DNA from: Mediterraneibacter hominis
GTDB taxonomy: Bacteria; Bacillota; Clostridia; Lachnospirales; Lachnospiraceae
DNA length: 64,000 bases
Reading direction: 5' to 3'
Assembly (NCBI RefSeq): GCF_014287475.1
Contig: NZ_JACOPF010000001.1
Span: 992,001 to 1,056,000, forward strand
Part shown: piece by piece, positions 44,761 to 53,605 of the stretch
How positions within the stretch are numbered: the stretch's first letter is position 1
Layout of the letters: each line of letters opens with the position of its first letter
Program-made: the position numbers and the translations under genes
The notes under the pieces: generated by a model
What the model saw: only the letters and a program-made list of their open reading frames with translations
Database searches by the model: none
Told to the model about the DNA's origin: nothing

Positions 44761-45441
44761 TTAATTTTTCTTTCTTCCTAATAAAATACTCACCGCCAGA
44801 AGGAGCAATAGTCCTCCTCCAAACAAAATTCCAATTCGTCCAAGCATGTCTGCAAACAATCCTTCCGGCAACATGCGAATCATATAGTCTTCTGCAGGAT
44901 CAAACAGCCAAAGATCGTTGTCAAAAAAGATATGATGAAATTTTATAAATACGGCATTGAAATCAACCGCAGCGGCAATTCCCAGAAGCAGTGTCAGACC
45001 GCCAGACACTGCAAGCGCAATCTGGTACGAACGACAGAGCAAAAATTTTAACTTTGCCTTCATACAAACCAACAAAAGCAGGCTTACTGCCGCCACTGCC
45101 AGAGCTCCCCACCTGATATGCAGTCCTCCGATAAAAAGCTCCTTTACCTCTGCCATATGGAAGCGATCCTGTTCATTAAAAAAGTCCTGCTCTCTTCCCT
45201 CCACTGTCGTATAGACCTCCAGAGTCTCTCTGTCCCCCTTAAGATACGCCATCATCTCCCGGGTTACATACATTACGTCGTCCATCTCCATGTCCAGCTC
45301 AGGCAGTACATCATATTTCTCATATTCCTTTTCATAAAATCCAAAATCTGCATACATTGCCGCTTCAAAGCTTGAAATCAGCAAAATAACAATCAATGAA
45401 AAAGAACATAGAATTCCCAGAAACCAGTGTAGTTTTTTCAT
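44761..45441 (-). CDS. TIGR01906/DUF1461 integral membrane protein
   Basis: A 226-residue protein with an N-terminal helix, an extracellular acidic segment rich in E, Y and D (about 25-95) and three or four further helices (about 105-125, 130-155, 195-220). It matches the TIGR01906 family of Firmicutes in order and size; the function is unknown. The start at 45441 (MKKLHWFLG) has a GAAAGGATAAGG site, better than the longer alternative at 45495. It is divergent from a LysR gene. Confidence 0.82.
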   Translation of the reverse strand: MKKLHWFLGILCSFSLIVILLISSFEAAMYADFGFYEKEYEKYDVLPELDMEMDDVMYVTREMMAYLKGDRETLEVYTTVEGREQDFFNEQDRFHMAEVKELFIGGLHIRWGALAVAAVSLLLLVCMKAKLKFLLCRSYQIALAVSGGLTLLLGIAAAVDFNAVFIKFHHIFFDNDLWLFDPAEDYMIRMLPEGLFADMLGRIGILFGGGLLLLLAVSILLGRKKN

Positions 45442-45543
45442 GTCCTTATCCTTTCCCGTTTTTTCTATCATATCAAATTTCACATTGTAATTCATCCATT
45501 TTTGCCTTATAATACAAGCAGTACTTATTAGGAGGTCTAATGA

Positions 45544-46422
45544 ATGGACATCAATTATGAATTATATAAAGTTTTTTTTCACGTAGCATCTACCTTAAGC
45601 TTTTCCGAGGCGTCTAAACTTCTTTTTATTTCCCAGTCCGCAGTCAGCCAGTCTATCAAGACACTGGAGCGCAAACTGGATCAGACACTTTTTATCCGCA
45701 GCACAAAACGGGTGCAGCTCACCCCTGAAGGAGAAATCCTTCTGCGCCACATTGAGCCTGCCATGCATCTGATTCAGCGCGGAGAAGCACAGCTTTTGGA
45801 TGCGGCATCTACCGGCGGGCAAATCCGCATCGGCGCCAGCGACACTATTTGCCGGTATTTTCTTGTCCCTTATCTAGAACGTTTTCACAAGTCTTTTCCT
45901 AATGCCCATATCAAAGTTATAAACCAGACCTCCGTCAAATGTGTGGAGCTTTTAGAAAATGGGCAGGTAGATTTGATTGTGGTAAATTATCCAAACACCT
46001 ATTTAAGTAATGTCTCCTCTATCCAGAAAATAAAGACATTTCACGATGTCTTTATTGCAGGAGACGCTTTTAAAAGCCTGAAAAATGAACGGCTTACCTT
46101 AAGAGAGCTCTCTCATTATCCAATCTTAATGCTGGATAAAAACAGTACCACCAATGAATTTCTCCACCGGCTCTTTCAGCAGCATCAGCTGGATCTTGTG
46201 CCGGAGATCGAGCTGACAAGCAACGATCTGCTTATCGATCTGGCGCGGATCGGACTTGGCATTGCCTTTCTTCCAGACTATTGTATCGCAGGCAATATGT
46301 CCGAACTGTTCATTGTGGAAACAAAAGAAGAGCTGCCTGGAAGAGAATTGGTAATCGCGTACAATGAACAAATCCCTCTTTCCAAAGCAGCCCGAGAGTT
46401 CTTAAGTTATTTTTCTTCTTAG
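45544..46422 (+). CDS. LysR-family transcriptional regulator
   Basis: A 292-residue LysR protein. The helix-turn-helix is at residues 4-62 (ELYKVFFHVASTLSFSEASK, LLFISQSAVSQSIKTLERKL), then the effector-binding domain. No clear target gene lies beside it; divergent TIGR01906 is the nearest candidate. It ends 4 bp into the end of the convergent helicase gene. Confidence 0.94.
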   Translation: MDINYELYKVFFHVASTLSFSEASKLLFISQSAVSQSIKTLERKLDQTLFIRSTKRVQLTPEGEILLRHIEPAMHLIQRGEAQLLDAASTGGQIRIGASDTICRYFLVPYLERFHKSFPNAHIKVINQTSVKCVELLENGQVDLIVVNYPNTYLSNVSSIQKIKTFHDVFIAGDAFKSLKNERLTLRELSHYPILMLDKNSTTNEFLHRLFQQHQLDLVPEIELTSNDLLIDLARIGLGIAFLPDYCIAGNMSELFIVETKEELPGRELVIAYNEQIPLSKAAREFLSYFSS

Positions 46423-48785
46423 TCTCGGCTGTCCCAGAAATTTCTGACCAGTCCTTCCACATTTTCCAGGCTGCATGTTTGGTATTGGTTCCATTCCCGC
46501 GGGAAAATTTCTTGATACCGGATTCCCAGAAACCGTTCGTCCAGCAGAAGGATAACCCCCTTGTCCTTTTCTGTGCGAATCACTCTTCCTGCCGACTGCA
46601 GAACCTTATTCATTCCTGGATATAGATAGGCAAAGTCAAACCCCCGCATATTTCTTTTGTCAAAAAATTGTTTTAATATCTCTCGCTCGTTGCATACCTG
46701 CGGCAATCCGGTTCCAACGATAACAGCGCCGATTAGTTTGTCTCTGGACAGATCGATCCCCTCAGAGAAAATGCCGCCCATGACACAAAACCCAATCAAT
46801 GTCGTCTCCCTGTCCTCTTCGAATTTCTCAAGAAATTGTTCTCTTTGTTCTTCCCCCATATAGGGAGACTGTATGATACTCTCCAGTTCTGGCCTGTCCG
46901 CCGTTCTTCCTGCAAATCTTTCATAGACATCTTCTAGAAAACGGTAGGAAGGAAAAAAGACCATGTAATTCCCCCTCCGCGATTCTGCTATTTTCAAAAT
47001 ATAATCGGCAAATCTTTCATACATCACGTCTCCCCGCATAGTATACTTTGTGCTTACATCCGTTCCCAGCAAAAGAAGCCGATTTTTCTCCGGAAAAGAA
47101 GATTTTGCATATACCGCGTAATCCTTCTCTTCCACACTGAGCAGCTTCTTATAATAATTGACAGGAAGTAATGTGGCAGAAAAGAATATCGTGCTGTTCC
47201 CTTGTTCTAAATAAGAGGCAAGATTCACCGACGGGTTTACACAGAACAGCTTAAGCTTAAATCTTCCGTCTGGTTCCAGTTCTGTATAGATCACATAATT
47301 TTCATCCAGTAAATCATGTATATTGATAAAATCCCGCGCCCGAAAATAAAGTTCTAAAATTTTTTCCCGCTTCTCCTCATCGCTACATTCTTCAAGAAAT
47401 CGTTCTATCTCTGACATTAGATTCATCAGCTTCAACACAATATGGGACACACTGTTTAAAACTTCATAATTTTCACATTCTCTTTTCAAGGCAAGCAGAA
47501 GCCTGTTGCACTCTCCAAGCCTTCCGTACAGCTTTCTGTCCTCCCCTTTAACAAGGCGTTTCGCCAAAAGAAACTCCTCTTTGTACAGGACTGCACTGTA
47601 CATTTCTCTCCCTCGTTCCACCAGATTATGTGCCTCATCAATCAAAAAGAGGTATTCTCCTTTTGTACTTTCAGAGAAAAACCGCTTCAGATGCGCGTTC
47701 GGGTCAAAAACATAATTATAATCACAGATCACCGCATCCACCCAATTGGATATATCCAGAGACATTTCAAAGGGACATACTCTGTATTTTTGCGCCTGCT
47801 CTTCTAGTACGCCTCGTGTAAATGTGTTCTGTGCAGTAAGCAACTCAAACACAGCGTCGTTGACGCGGTCGTAATGCCCTTTTGCATAAGGGCAGGCTTC
47901 CGGATTACAGACTGTCTGTTCCATGAAGCAAATTTTTTCCTTGGCAGTCAGTGTGAGCACTTTACAGGAGAGTCCCTGGTCTTTTAAGGTCAAAAACGCC
48001 TGTTCTGCGACTGTCCGCGTGATCGTTTTCGCAGTAAGATAAAAAATCTTCTCTCCTAATTCTTCCCCCACTGCTTTTACAGCCGGAAATACAGCGGCCA
48101 TTGTCTTTCCCACTCCGGTAGGTGCCTGAATAAACAGCTTTTTTCTGCGCAGGATCGTCCGGTACACACTATAGGCCAATTCTCTCTGTCCATCTCTGTA
48201 GGAAAAAGGAAAGATAAGCCCCTGAATAGACGTATTTCGTTTTTCCCTCCACATAATCTGAAATTTTGCCCATTTTTCATATTTCCCAGCCAGACTTAGA
48301 AACCATTCCTCCAAATCTTCAAGCAAATATTCCCTTGTAAACTGTTTCAGTTCTTCACTTTCTAGATGGCAGTATGTCATCTGGACACATATCTTTTTTA
48401 ATGCCGCCTGTTTCGCATACATATAGGCATAACACTTTGCCTGTGCCAGATGTACTCCAACTGGTGCGGTAAGATATTCTAAGTCTCTTAGGACACCTTT
48501 GATTTCATCTACTGTAACTTCGTCTGTATCTTCTTTCTTTATAATTCCATCTGCTCTGCCTTCCACCTGCAAAAGAAATCCCTCACAGGGCACCTGTATT
48601 TTCAAGCTCACCTCTGCGTGATAATCCGATCCCATCCTCCTTTGAATCTTTCGGTGAAGACGGCTTCCCATCAGCATCGCGTCCTTTTCCATTCCGCCTG
48701 ATATTCGGTTGTCAATGTCCCCCTCCCGCAAAATAAACTCTACGAGACTGCGGACTGATATTTTCATTATTTTTTCTTTTTCCAT
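46419..48785 (-). CDS. Rad3/XPD-DinG-type DNA helicase with N-terminal nuclease-like domain
   Basis: A 788-residue protein. An N-terminal region (about 1-150) resembles a PD-(D/E)XK nuclease (EVSLKIQ, VEGRADGII, DEVTVDEIKG). The helicase core has Walker A QAPTGVGKTMAA, the cluster-type cysteines CNPEACPYAKGHY...CPFE for an Fe-S cluster, LIDEAHNLVE for motif II, and a C-terminal motif VI region with LQSAGRVIRTEKD. Such helicases unwind DNA with 5'-3' polarity in repair. It is the last gene behind a radical SAM/HhH gene and a TIGR03915 gene, with a LexA-like box before the first. Confidence 0.9.
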   Translation of the reverse strand: MEKEKIMKISVRSLVEFILREGDIDNRISGGMEKDAMLMGSRLHRKIQRRMGSDYHAEVSLKIQVPCEGFLLQVEGRADGIIKKEDTDEVTVDEIKGVLRDLEYLTAPVGVHLAQAKCYAYMYAKQAALKKICVQMTYCHLESEELKQFTREYLLEDLEEWFLSLAGKYEKWAKFQIMWREKRNTSIQGLIFPFSYRDGQRELAYSVYRTILRRKKLFIQAPTGVGKTMAAVFPAVKAVGEELGEKIFYLTAKTITRTVAEQAFLTLKDQGLSCKVLTLTAKEKICFMEQTVCNPEACPYAKGHYDRVNDAVFELLTAQNTFTRGVLEEQAQKYRVCPFEMSLDISNWVDAVICDYNYVFDPNAHLKRFFSESTKGEYLFLIDEAHNLVERGREMYSAVLYKEEFLLAKRLVKGEDRKLYGRLGECNRLLLALKRECENYEVLNSVSHIVLKLMNLMSEIERFLEECSDEEKREKILELYFRARDFINIHDLLDENYVIYTELEPDGRFKLKLFCVNPSVNLASYLEQGNSTIFFSATLLPVNYYKKLLSVEEKDYAVYAKSSFPEKNRLLLLGTDVSTKYTMRGDVMYERFADYILKIAESRRGNYMVFFPSYRFLEDVYERFAGRTADRPELESIIQSPYMGEEQREQFLEKFEEDRETTLIGFCVMGGIFSEGIDLSRDKLIGAVIVGTGLPQVCNEREILKQFFDKRNMRGFDFAYLYPGMNKVLQSAGRVIRTEKDKGVILLLDERFLGIRYQEIFPREWNQYQTCSLENVEGLVRNFWDSRD

Positions 48786-48831
48786 GCAGTCTATTATACC
48801 TCATTTGACGGCACAAGACCAATCTTTTCCT

Positions 48832-49596
48832 TCATTCGCCAAATTCTGGCATATCCGCACGATAGCGTATAGGAAGATGATTCCTTTGACAAGCCGGATT
48901 TTTACGTTCCTCGATGGCTATGGTATGAAAAAAGTTTTTCCAAAGTTTTTCATATTCTAGTTCCTTGTCTGAGACACAGTGGATTGCCTCTTCGCTTGGA
49001 ACTTCTCCCCACAGAAGATACCAGGGACTTTTCTCCTTGTGTACCAGAAACACCTGATGCGTTTTGTCAAAAATCATAAAATTTTCCAGAGGAAATCTGT
49101 CGGCAAAATGTTCCCCTATGCAAGTTAGTATTTGGTTTTTGGGTGCAATTTCCGAAAAAAGAATCCCGTTTTTCAGTTCTCTGAACCTTATAAATTCAAT
49201 AAAACAATGGGCTTCATTCGCAACATTTCTACTCAGTTCAAATACCTTTGCCACAGCAGGATGATCTAGATGTTCCATGATTTTTCTGCTGTCTTTTAAT
49301 TTCCTTGCTTCCTGCATTGTCCAAAACACTGCATTTCCTTTGCCGGCATCTTTTGATAAAAGGGCGTAATACAGTTCCTTATAAGCTTCCTCTCCAAGAT
49401 TCACGCGAATCAGCTGCTCTACTGCCCGCGCTTTTTTCTGAGACTCTTTTACTTCCTGGTATTCACAGAATAGCTCCGGCTCCATATTCCCCTGCACCGC
49501 GATCTTTGCCTCTCCTTCCCGGTGTTCTCTCCAGGCGTCATAAATAGCGGAATACAGTCCCGTTATCGTATCACAGCACAGATAGACATCTGTCAT
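48832..49596 (-). CDS. TIGR03915-family protein, putative DNA repair partner
   Basis: A 254-residue protein of the TIGR03915 family, found beside the TIGR03916 radical SAM protein in Firmicutes and others. The start at 49596 (MTDVYLCCD) has an AAGGAGGTG site. It is acidic and helical with no obvious catalytic triad; the segment FIEFIRFRELKNGILFSEIA is typical. It may form a complex with the radical SAM protein. Function is not established; the name DNA repair comes from the neighbourhood. Confidence 0.85.
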   Translation of the reverse strand: MTDVYLCCDTITGLYSAIYDAWREHREGEAKIAVQGNMEPELFCEYQEVKESQKKARAVEQLIRVNLGEEAYKELYYALLSKDAGKGNAVFWTMQEARKLKDSRKIMEHLDHPAVAKVFELSRNVANEAHCFIEFIRFRELKNGILFSEIAPKNQILTCIGEHFADRFPLENFMIFDKTHQVFLVHKEKSPWYLLWGEVPSEEAIHCVSDKELEYEKLWKNFFHTIAIEERKNPACQRNHLPIRYRADMPEFGE

Positions 49597-49656
49597 TTGT
49601 CCGGCACCTCCTTCTATTTTTCTAATTGTTCTCACTTTGTCTGCCTCACTTTTCTT

Positions 49657-50988
49657 TTACGACTGGCTGACAATCTGCCTTGCCTGTTTTTCTCCAAATC
49701 CCATGTCGTCAAACAGAGACAACTGCTGGTATGTCATGCTGTCCGGCAGTTTCTCCTTTGTACGCAGAAGATTCCTTGTAATATAATCCTCTTCTACTTT
49801 CACAGGATATAACATCTTTCCGCTGCATGTCAGAAAATAGAGCGCCCGCTTGAGCACCACCCCCATTTTCTTTAAATCCTCAAATCTCAAATTTCCAAAC
49901 CTTCGCGCCTTCACAATCCTGGACGCCGACTTGCATCCAATTCCCGGTACTCTTAATAACATCCTGTAATCAGCCCGGTTTACCTCTACTGGAAAATACT
50001 CCAGATGCTTCAGTGCCCAGTTACATTTTGGATCCAGAAAAATATTAAAATTGGGGTTCTTTTCATCCAGCAATTCTTGTGCCTCAAAATGATAGAAACG
50101 CAGCAGCCAATCCGCCTGATACAGTCGGTGCTCTCTTAGCAGAGGCGGCCCCTCCTCCGTCCGCTTAGGAAGCAGAGAACACTCTTTATTCACCGGCACA
50201 AAAGCAGAATAAAATACTCGTTTTAGTTCAAACTTCTTATATAAAGATTCCGCTACATTCAAAATCTGAAAATCCGTCTCCGGCGTTGCCCCAATAATCA
50301 TCTGGGTGCTCTGTCCCGCCGGAACAAACTGCGGCGTGTTTTTGTACAAGGCAATCTCCTGTTTGTTCTCATTCGCCTTATTCTGTACAAGCCGCATAGG
50401 AGCCAGAATATTCCTCCGGTTTTTATGCGGCGCCAACAGCTTCAGCCCTTCGGCTGTAGGCAATTCCAGATTCACACTCATCCTGTCTGCCAGAAATCCA
50501 ACTCTCTTTATGATTTCTGCATCTGCTCCCGGAATCGTTTTCACATGGATATACCCCTGAAAATGATACACATGCCGCAACTGGTACAATGTCGCATAAA
50601 TCAGCTCCATTGTATAATCAGGGCTTTTCAATACCCCAGAACTTAAAAACAGACCTTCAATATAATTTCTGCGGTAAAATTCCATCGTAAGCGTGCATAC
50701 TTCCTCCGGTGTAAAAGAGGTGCGAAGCACATCATTCGAAGATCTGTTAATACAATATTTACAGTCATAAATACACTCATTTGTAAACAAAATTTTCAGC
50801 AGAGATACACATCTTCCATCCGCAGAAAAGCTGTGGCAAATTCCCGCACTACTGCAGTTTCCCATTCCTCTGCCGTCTCCTTTTCTGTCCACACCACTGG
50901 AGGTACATGCCACGTCATATTTTGCCGCGTCAGACAATATATGCAATTTATCATAAATAGACATCTTTTCTTGAATCTTATCGTACAT
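49657..50988 (-). CDS. TIGR03916-family radical SAM / helix-hairpin-helix protein, putative DNA repair
   Basis: A 443-residue radical SAM enzyme. The cluster motif is CIYDCKYC (about residues 75-82) after a CSSAG segment; the SAM-binding core follows, and a helix-hairpin-helix DNA-binding motif is near residue 355 (VPGIGCKSASRIVKARR). This matches the TIGR03916 putative DNA modification/repair family. A promoter with a LexA-like box over its start region lies 22-70 bp upstream. Together with its partner and helicase it forms a likely damage-inducible operon. Confidence 0.92.
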   Translation of the reverse strand: MYDKIQEKMSIYDKLHILSDAAKYDVACTSSGVDRKGDGRGMGNCSSAGICHSFSADGRCVSLLKILFTNECIYDCKYCINRSSNDVLRTSFTPEEVCTLTMEFYRRNYIEGLFLSSGVLKSPDYTMELIYATLYQLRHVYHFQGYIHVKTIPGADAEIIKRVGFLADRMSVNLELPTAEGLKLLAPHKNRRNILAPMRLVQNKANENKQEIALYKNTPQFVPAGQSTQMIIGATPETDFQILNVAESLYKKFELKRVFYSAFVPVNKECSLLPKRTEEGPPLLREHRLYQADWLLRFYHFEAQELLDEKNPNFNIFLDPKCNWALKHLEYFPVEVNRADYRMLLRVPGIGCKSASRIVKARRFGNLRFEDLKKMGVVLKRALYFLTCSGKMLYPVKVEEDYITRNLLRTKEKLPDSMTYQQLSLFDDMGFGEKQARQIVSQS

Positions 50989-51009
50989 CCCAGTCCCTCC
51001 GCTTTATAT

Positions 51010-51058
51010 AGAACATACGTTCTATTTTTATAATATCACAAGCCTTGCCAAATTACAA
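51010..51058 (-). promoter_or_regulatory. Promoter with LexA/DinR-type SOS box for the repair cassette
   Basis: TTGTAA (51053-51058), 17 bp, TATTAT (51030-51035), then AGAACATACGTTCT (51010-51023), which matches the Gram-positive LexA consensus GAAC-N4-GTTC and is a near-perfect palindrome. It sits just downstream of the -10, over the expected start site, where LexA would block transcription. Confidence 0.85.
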
Positions 51059-51080
51059 GAACTTAAAATGTATTTTTAAA

Positions 51081-51217
51081 TCTTATATAAAGCAGAATGT
51101 GCTTTGCGTATTCTCACACCGAAGCGCGGCTAAGTGAGCAGCTGTTTTCCACTTGCGCGCTATGCATCCCCGGAGGGTTTTATCGTATAGGGAACGGAGC
51201 TTCTTATAATAATAAAG
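51081..51217 (+). repeat. Repeat D, copy 2
   Basis: Same order as copy 1 (AATGTGCTTTGCGTATT, GCGCGGCT, TTTTCCACTTGCGCGC, GCATCCCCGGAGGG, TATCGTATAGGGAACGG) but more diverged in the terminal hairpin. It lies between the repair cassette and the ECF-linked operon. Confidence 0.82.
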
Positions 51218-51241
51218 GCGGTTCGTCATTACCGAACCGCC
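51210..51241 (-). terminator. Terminator of the ECF sigma operon
   Basis: On the minus strand GGCGGTTCGGTAATGACGAA and CCGCC form a stem of about 10 bp followed by TTTATTATTAT. Confidence 0.75.
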
Positions 51242-51254
51242 ACTGCTTTACTGA

Positions 51255-52151
51255 TTATTGAATAGATATTTCTGAAACAGTGTTCTCCACACCATTGATT
51301 TGCAGTCTGACATGAACCTTCCCATTCTCAAACTCATGCAAAGGGTATTCCAATGGTTTGTCAAGATTTGTAACATCTATAGATTTTACCACATCTTCCT
51401 GCACCAGCCACAAGACAAGTGTTGCTCCGTCTGGTACTTTACCGCAGGAAATGTCTGCGTAAAGCAGTTGGGTATCTGCATCTGTAATTCTCATATTCTG
51501 TTCTTCCACAAAACCATTGCTGGCGCTTTTGAAGTCCAGATTCCATACACCGTCCAGATACGTGTTGTACTCCATGGTGATCACTCCCATATTCCAGACT
51601 CGTTCACTGGAAGCCACGTTCGTATTGACTCCCTTTCCCACAGCCGCACTGACAATAAAACCTGTCAGACATACCAGCATAAGCACCATGCTTACAATAC
51701 CTGCAACAATAAATTTTAAGTGATGTGTTCCCTCTTTAACCATACTATCATTTTCCTCCTTTTCGATATGCGTTCCACATTCCTCGCAATATTTTGCTTT
51801 TACTGAAATTCGCCGTCCGCAGGCCGGACATATTGTTTTGATTTCCGGACGGCGCAGAAAATAGATCAGCAAGCCGATAAAGGGCGTAGCTGCAAAAACT
51901 ATAACCACCCATAACACAGGATCCGCCTTACGTTTTTTGCAGTCCTGATACACCCATGCCGCAAAAAAAGCCGCCGTACATACCGCAAAAAAGAAAAAGC
52001 AGAGAAGCAGCACAGGAAATAACATGGAAAGACCACTGAAACCACCACTTTTCAGATAATACAAGCCAAATCTAAGAAAGAGCAGTAATAAAATAACCAG
52101 AATCCCAATATAAAACGGAAGTTTCTTCTTTTTCGCATGATTCATATACAT
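51255..52151 (-). CDS. Zinc-ribbon membrane protein in an ECF sigma operon
   Basis: A 298-residue protein. Three hydrophobic helices at about 12-30, 42-66 and 80-98 are followed by a zinc ribbon (CPACGRRISVKAKYCEECG, about 112-130), a fourth helix (about 147-170) and an extracellular C-terminal beta-rich domain (WNLDFKSASNGF). The layout suggests an envelope sensor with a cytoplasmic ribbon. It overlaps the preceding gene by 10 bp. Function unknown. Confidence 0.72.
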   Translation of the reverse strand: MYMNHAKKKKLPFYIGILVILLLLFLRFGLYYLKSGGFSGLSMLFPVLLLCFFFFAVCTAAFFAAWVYQDCKKRKADPVLWVVIVFAATPFIGLLIYFLRRPEIKTICPACGRRISVKAKYCEECGTHIEKEENDSMVKEGTHHLKFIVAGIVSMVLMLVCLTGFIVSAAVGKGVNTNVASSERVWNMGVITMEYNTYLDGVWNLDFKSASNGFVEEQNMRITDADTQLLYADISCGKVPDGATLVLWLVQEDVVKSIDVTNLDKPLEYPLHEFENGKVHVRLQINGVENTVSEISIQ

Positions 52152-52519
52152 ACACCTCGTTTCTCAATACGTATTGTAATATCCTCTTTTATGTTCGCTT
52201 TTTTTACTCCTGCTATGGTAAGTAATATGCCAGCTATTCCCACATAGAGACAGATACCGGCGACAAGGTAAGATACATATATATTTTCAATCGTCAGCAG
52301 GGCCAAAAGAGTCAGCAGGGAAAAGATTAACAAATTTAAAACCATTGGCAGATACCAAAGCGATACTTTATGCACGACATGTTGCTTTTGCAGGATGGCT
52401 TCTTTTTGGTACAGAGCCACTTTGAGTTTCTTATCCAGCTCCGGCGCCGGAATATCTGTTATTTTCATAGAATCCCTGATAATTTTTTCAATTTCTAAGT
52501 CAGAACGATTATCTTTCAT
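52142..52519 (-). CDS. Small membrane protein, probable anti-sigma-like partner
   Basis: A 125-residue protein with a cytoplasmic helical N-terminus (about 1-50, DLEIEKIIRDSMKITDIPAP) and two helices (about 52-75, 80-105). This short-cytoplasm plus membrane layout, directly downstream of an ECF sigma gene and overlapping it by 11 bp, is the usual pattern of an anti-sigma factor. The family is not clearly recognised, so this is inference from context. Confidence 0.65.
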   Translation of the reverse strand: MKDNRSDLEIEKIIRDSMKITDIPAPELDKKLKVALYQKEAILQKQHVVHKVSLWYLPMVLNLLIFSLLTLLALLTIENIYVSYLVAGICLYVGIAGILLTIAGVKKANIKEDITIRIEKRGVCI

Positions 52520-53033
52520 AACCAGCCTCCTCCAATCTTTTTTTAATTAAGTTTCTTCCCTTGAACAATCGACTTTTTACAGTACCAGGCGGTTTCTTTA
52601 TAATCATTGCTATCTGCTCTATGGAACAAGCAGAAAAATAAAATAATATCAATGGTACTTGAAATTTTTCCGGAAGATTCTGTATGATTTGACGGACTTC
52701 CGTAACCAATTCCTTTTGAAGATAGCTTTCCTCAATACTTTCTTCAGAATGTGCTGTTGTTTCTACTTCCTCCCCATAACTGCCGCAAGGTGCAATCGTG
52801 TTTCGGCGCGCCTGTTTTCTCCTGTCACTTTTCCAAAGATTATGCGCCAGAGAGAAAAACAGCGCTTTCGGATTTTTCTCCCAGTCAAGTGTCCATTCTA
52901 TTTCTAATGCTTTTAAAAAAGTCTGCTGATATAGATCCTCAGCATTTGTCTTGTCCGCACAGAGTTTCAAGCAAAATCTATATATGTCTGTACCGAAATC
53001 GTCTATACATTTTTCCACTTCTCTTGCATTCAC
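52509..53033 (-). CDS. ECF-type RNA polymerase sigma factor
   Basis: A 174-residue group 4 sigma factor. Region 2 is at about 10-75 (IYRFCLKLCADKTNAEDLYQ, QTFLKALE) and region 4 at about 112-165 (LPEKFQVPLILFYFSACSIE, QIAMIIKKPPGTVKSRLFKG). It should direct expression of an envelope-stress or signal regulon, held by the membrane protein next to it. First gene of a three-gene overlapping unit. Confidence 0.93.
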   Translation of the reverse strand: MNAREVEKCIDDFGTDIYRFCLKLCADKTNAEDLYQQTFLKALEIEWTLDWEKNPKALFFSLAHNLWKSDRRKQARRNTIAPCGSYGEEVETTAHSEESIEESYLQKELVTEVRQIIQNLPEKFQVPLILFYFSACSIEQIAMIIKKPPGTVKSRLFKGRNLIKKRLEEAGYER

Positions 53034-53106
53034 CGTTTCACCTCCACTGCCTGTTCACCCTATATTCGTCATAACCTTGTATGAGGTTCATTTTTTTCTA
53101 AAGAAA

Positions 53107-53221
53107 AAAATGTGCTTTGCACATTCTCGCACCGAATCGCGGCTGTGTCAGCAGCCATTTTCCACTTACGCGCAGTGCGCATGTTTTATTGTATAGGGAA
53201 CGAAGTTTCCTGCACAATAAA
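53107..53221 (+). repeat. Repeat D, copy 3
   Basis: AATGTGCTTTGCACATT, AATCGCGGCTG, CATTTTCCACTTACGCGC and a TTGTATAGGGAACGAAGTTT end recur. The GCATCCCC-GGAGGG segment is deleted. It lies between the ECF operon and the fructose operon. Confidence 0.82.
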
Positions 53222-53267
53222 AAGTGTGTAAGTTTTGAATTTGTTCTTCTCAAACCTACACACTTTC
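53221..53267 (-). terminator. Terminator of the fructose operon
   Basis: GTGTGTAAGTTT and AAACCTACACAC pair with one mismatch; on the minus strand the hairpin ends in a short T run. Confidence 0.65.
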
Positions 53268-53296
53268 TTTCACAGCGCTGATTCTTTTATCTGCTT

Positions 53297-53554
53297 TTAT
53301 AAATTCTCTTTGAAGAATGCCTCCAGCTCCTCAATCGCCTTGTCCTCATCTGCTCCATCTGCGGAGATCGTCACTTCCTCCCCAGTCTTAACACCTAACC
53401 CCATAACTCCGAAAATTCTCTTAGCGTCTGCTTTTTTATCTCCCTTTGCAATTTTTACATCGCACTGATAACCTGCTGCCTGTTTTACAAGTATTCCTGC
53501 CGGTCTTGCATGGATTCCTTCCGGATCTGTAACCACATATTTGAATTCTTTCAT
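53297..53554 (-). CDS. HPr-like phosphocarrier lacking Ser46
   Basis: An 85-residue HPr. His15 is in GIHARPAG, so it can carry phosphate from PEP to the fructose enzyme II. Residue 46, normally the serine phosphorylated by HPr kinase in Firmicutes, is Arg (AKRIFGVMGLG), and the following MSLG is MGLG. This variant would escape HprK control and could not act as a CcpA cofactor. It is the last gene of fruR-fruK-fruA-HPr, 51 bp after fruA, so it is probably a fructose-dedicated HPr. The cell's main HPr should be elsewhere. Confidence 0.92.
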   Translation of the reverse strand: MKEFKYVVTDPEGIHARPAGILVKQAAGYQCDVKIAKGDKKADAKRIFGVMGLGVKTGEEVTISADGADEDKAIEELEAFFKENL

Positions 53555-53605
53555 TTTTCATTTCCTCCTTGATATGGTAATTATGAATTAAGTATATACC
53601 ATGTT

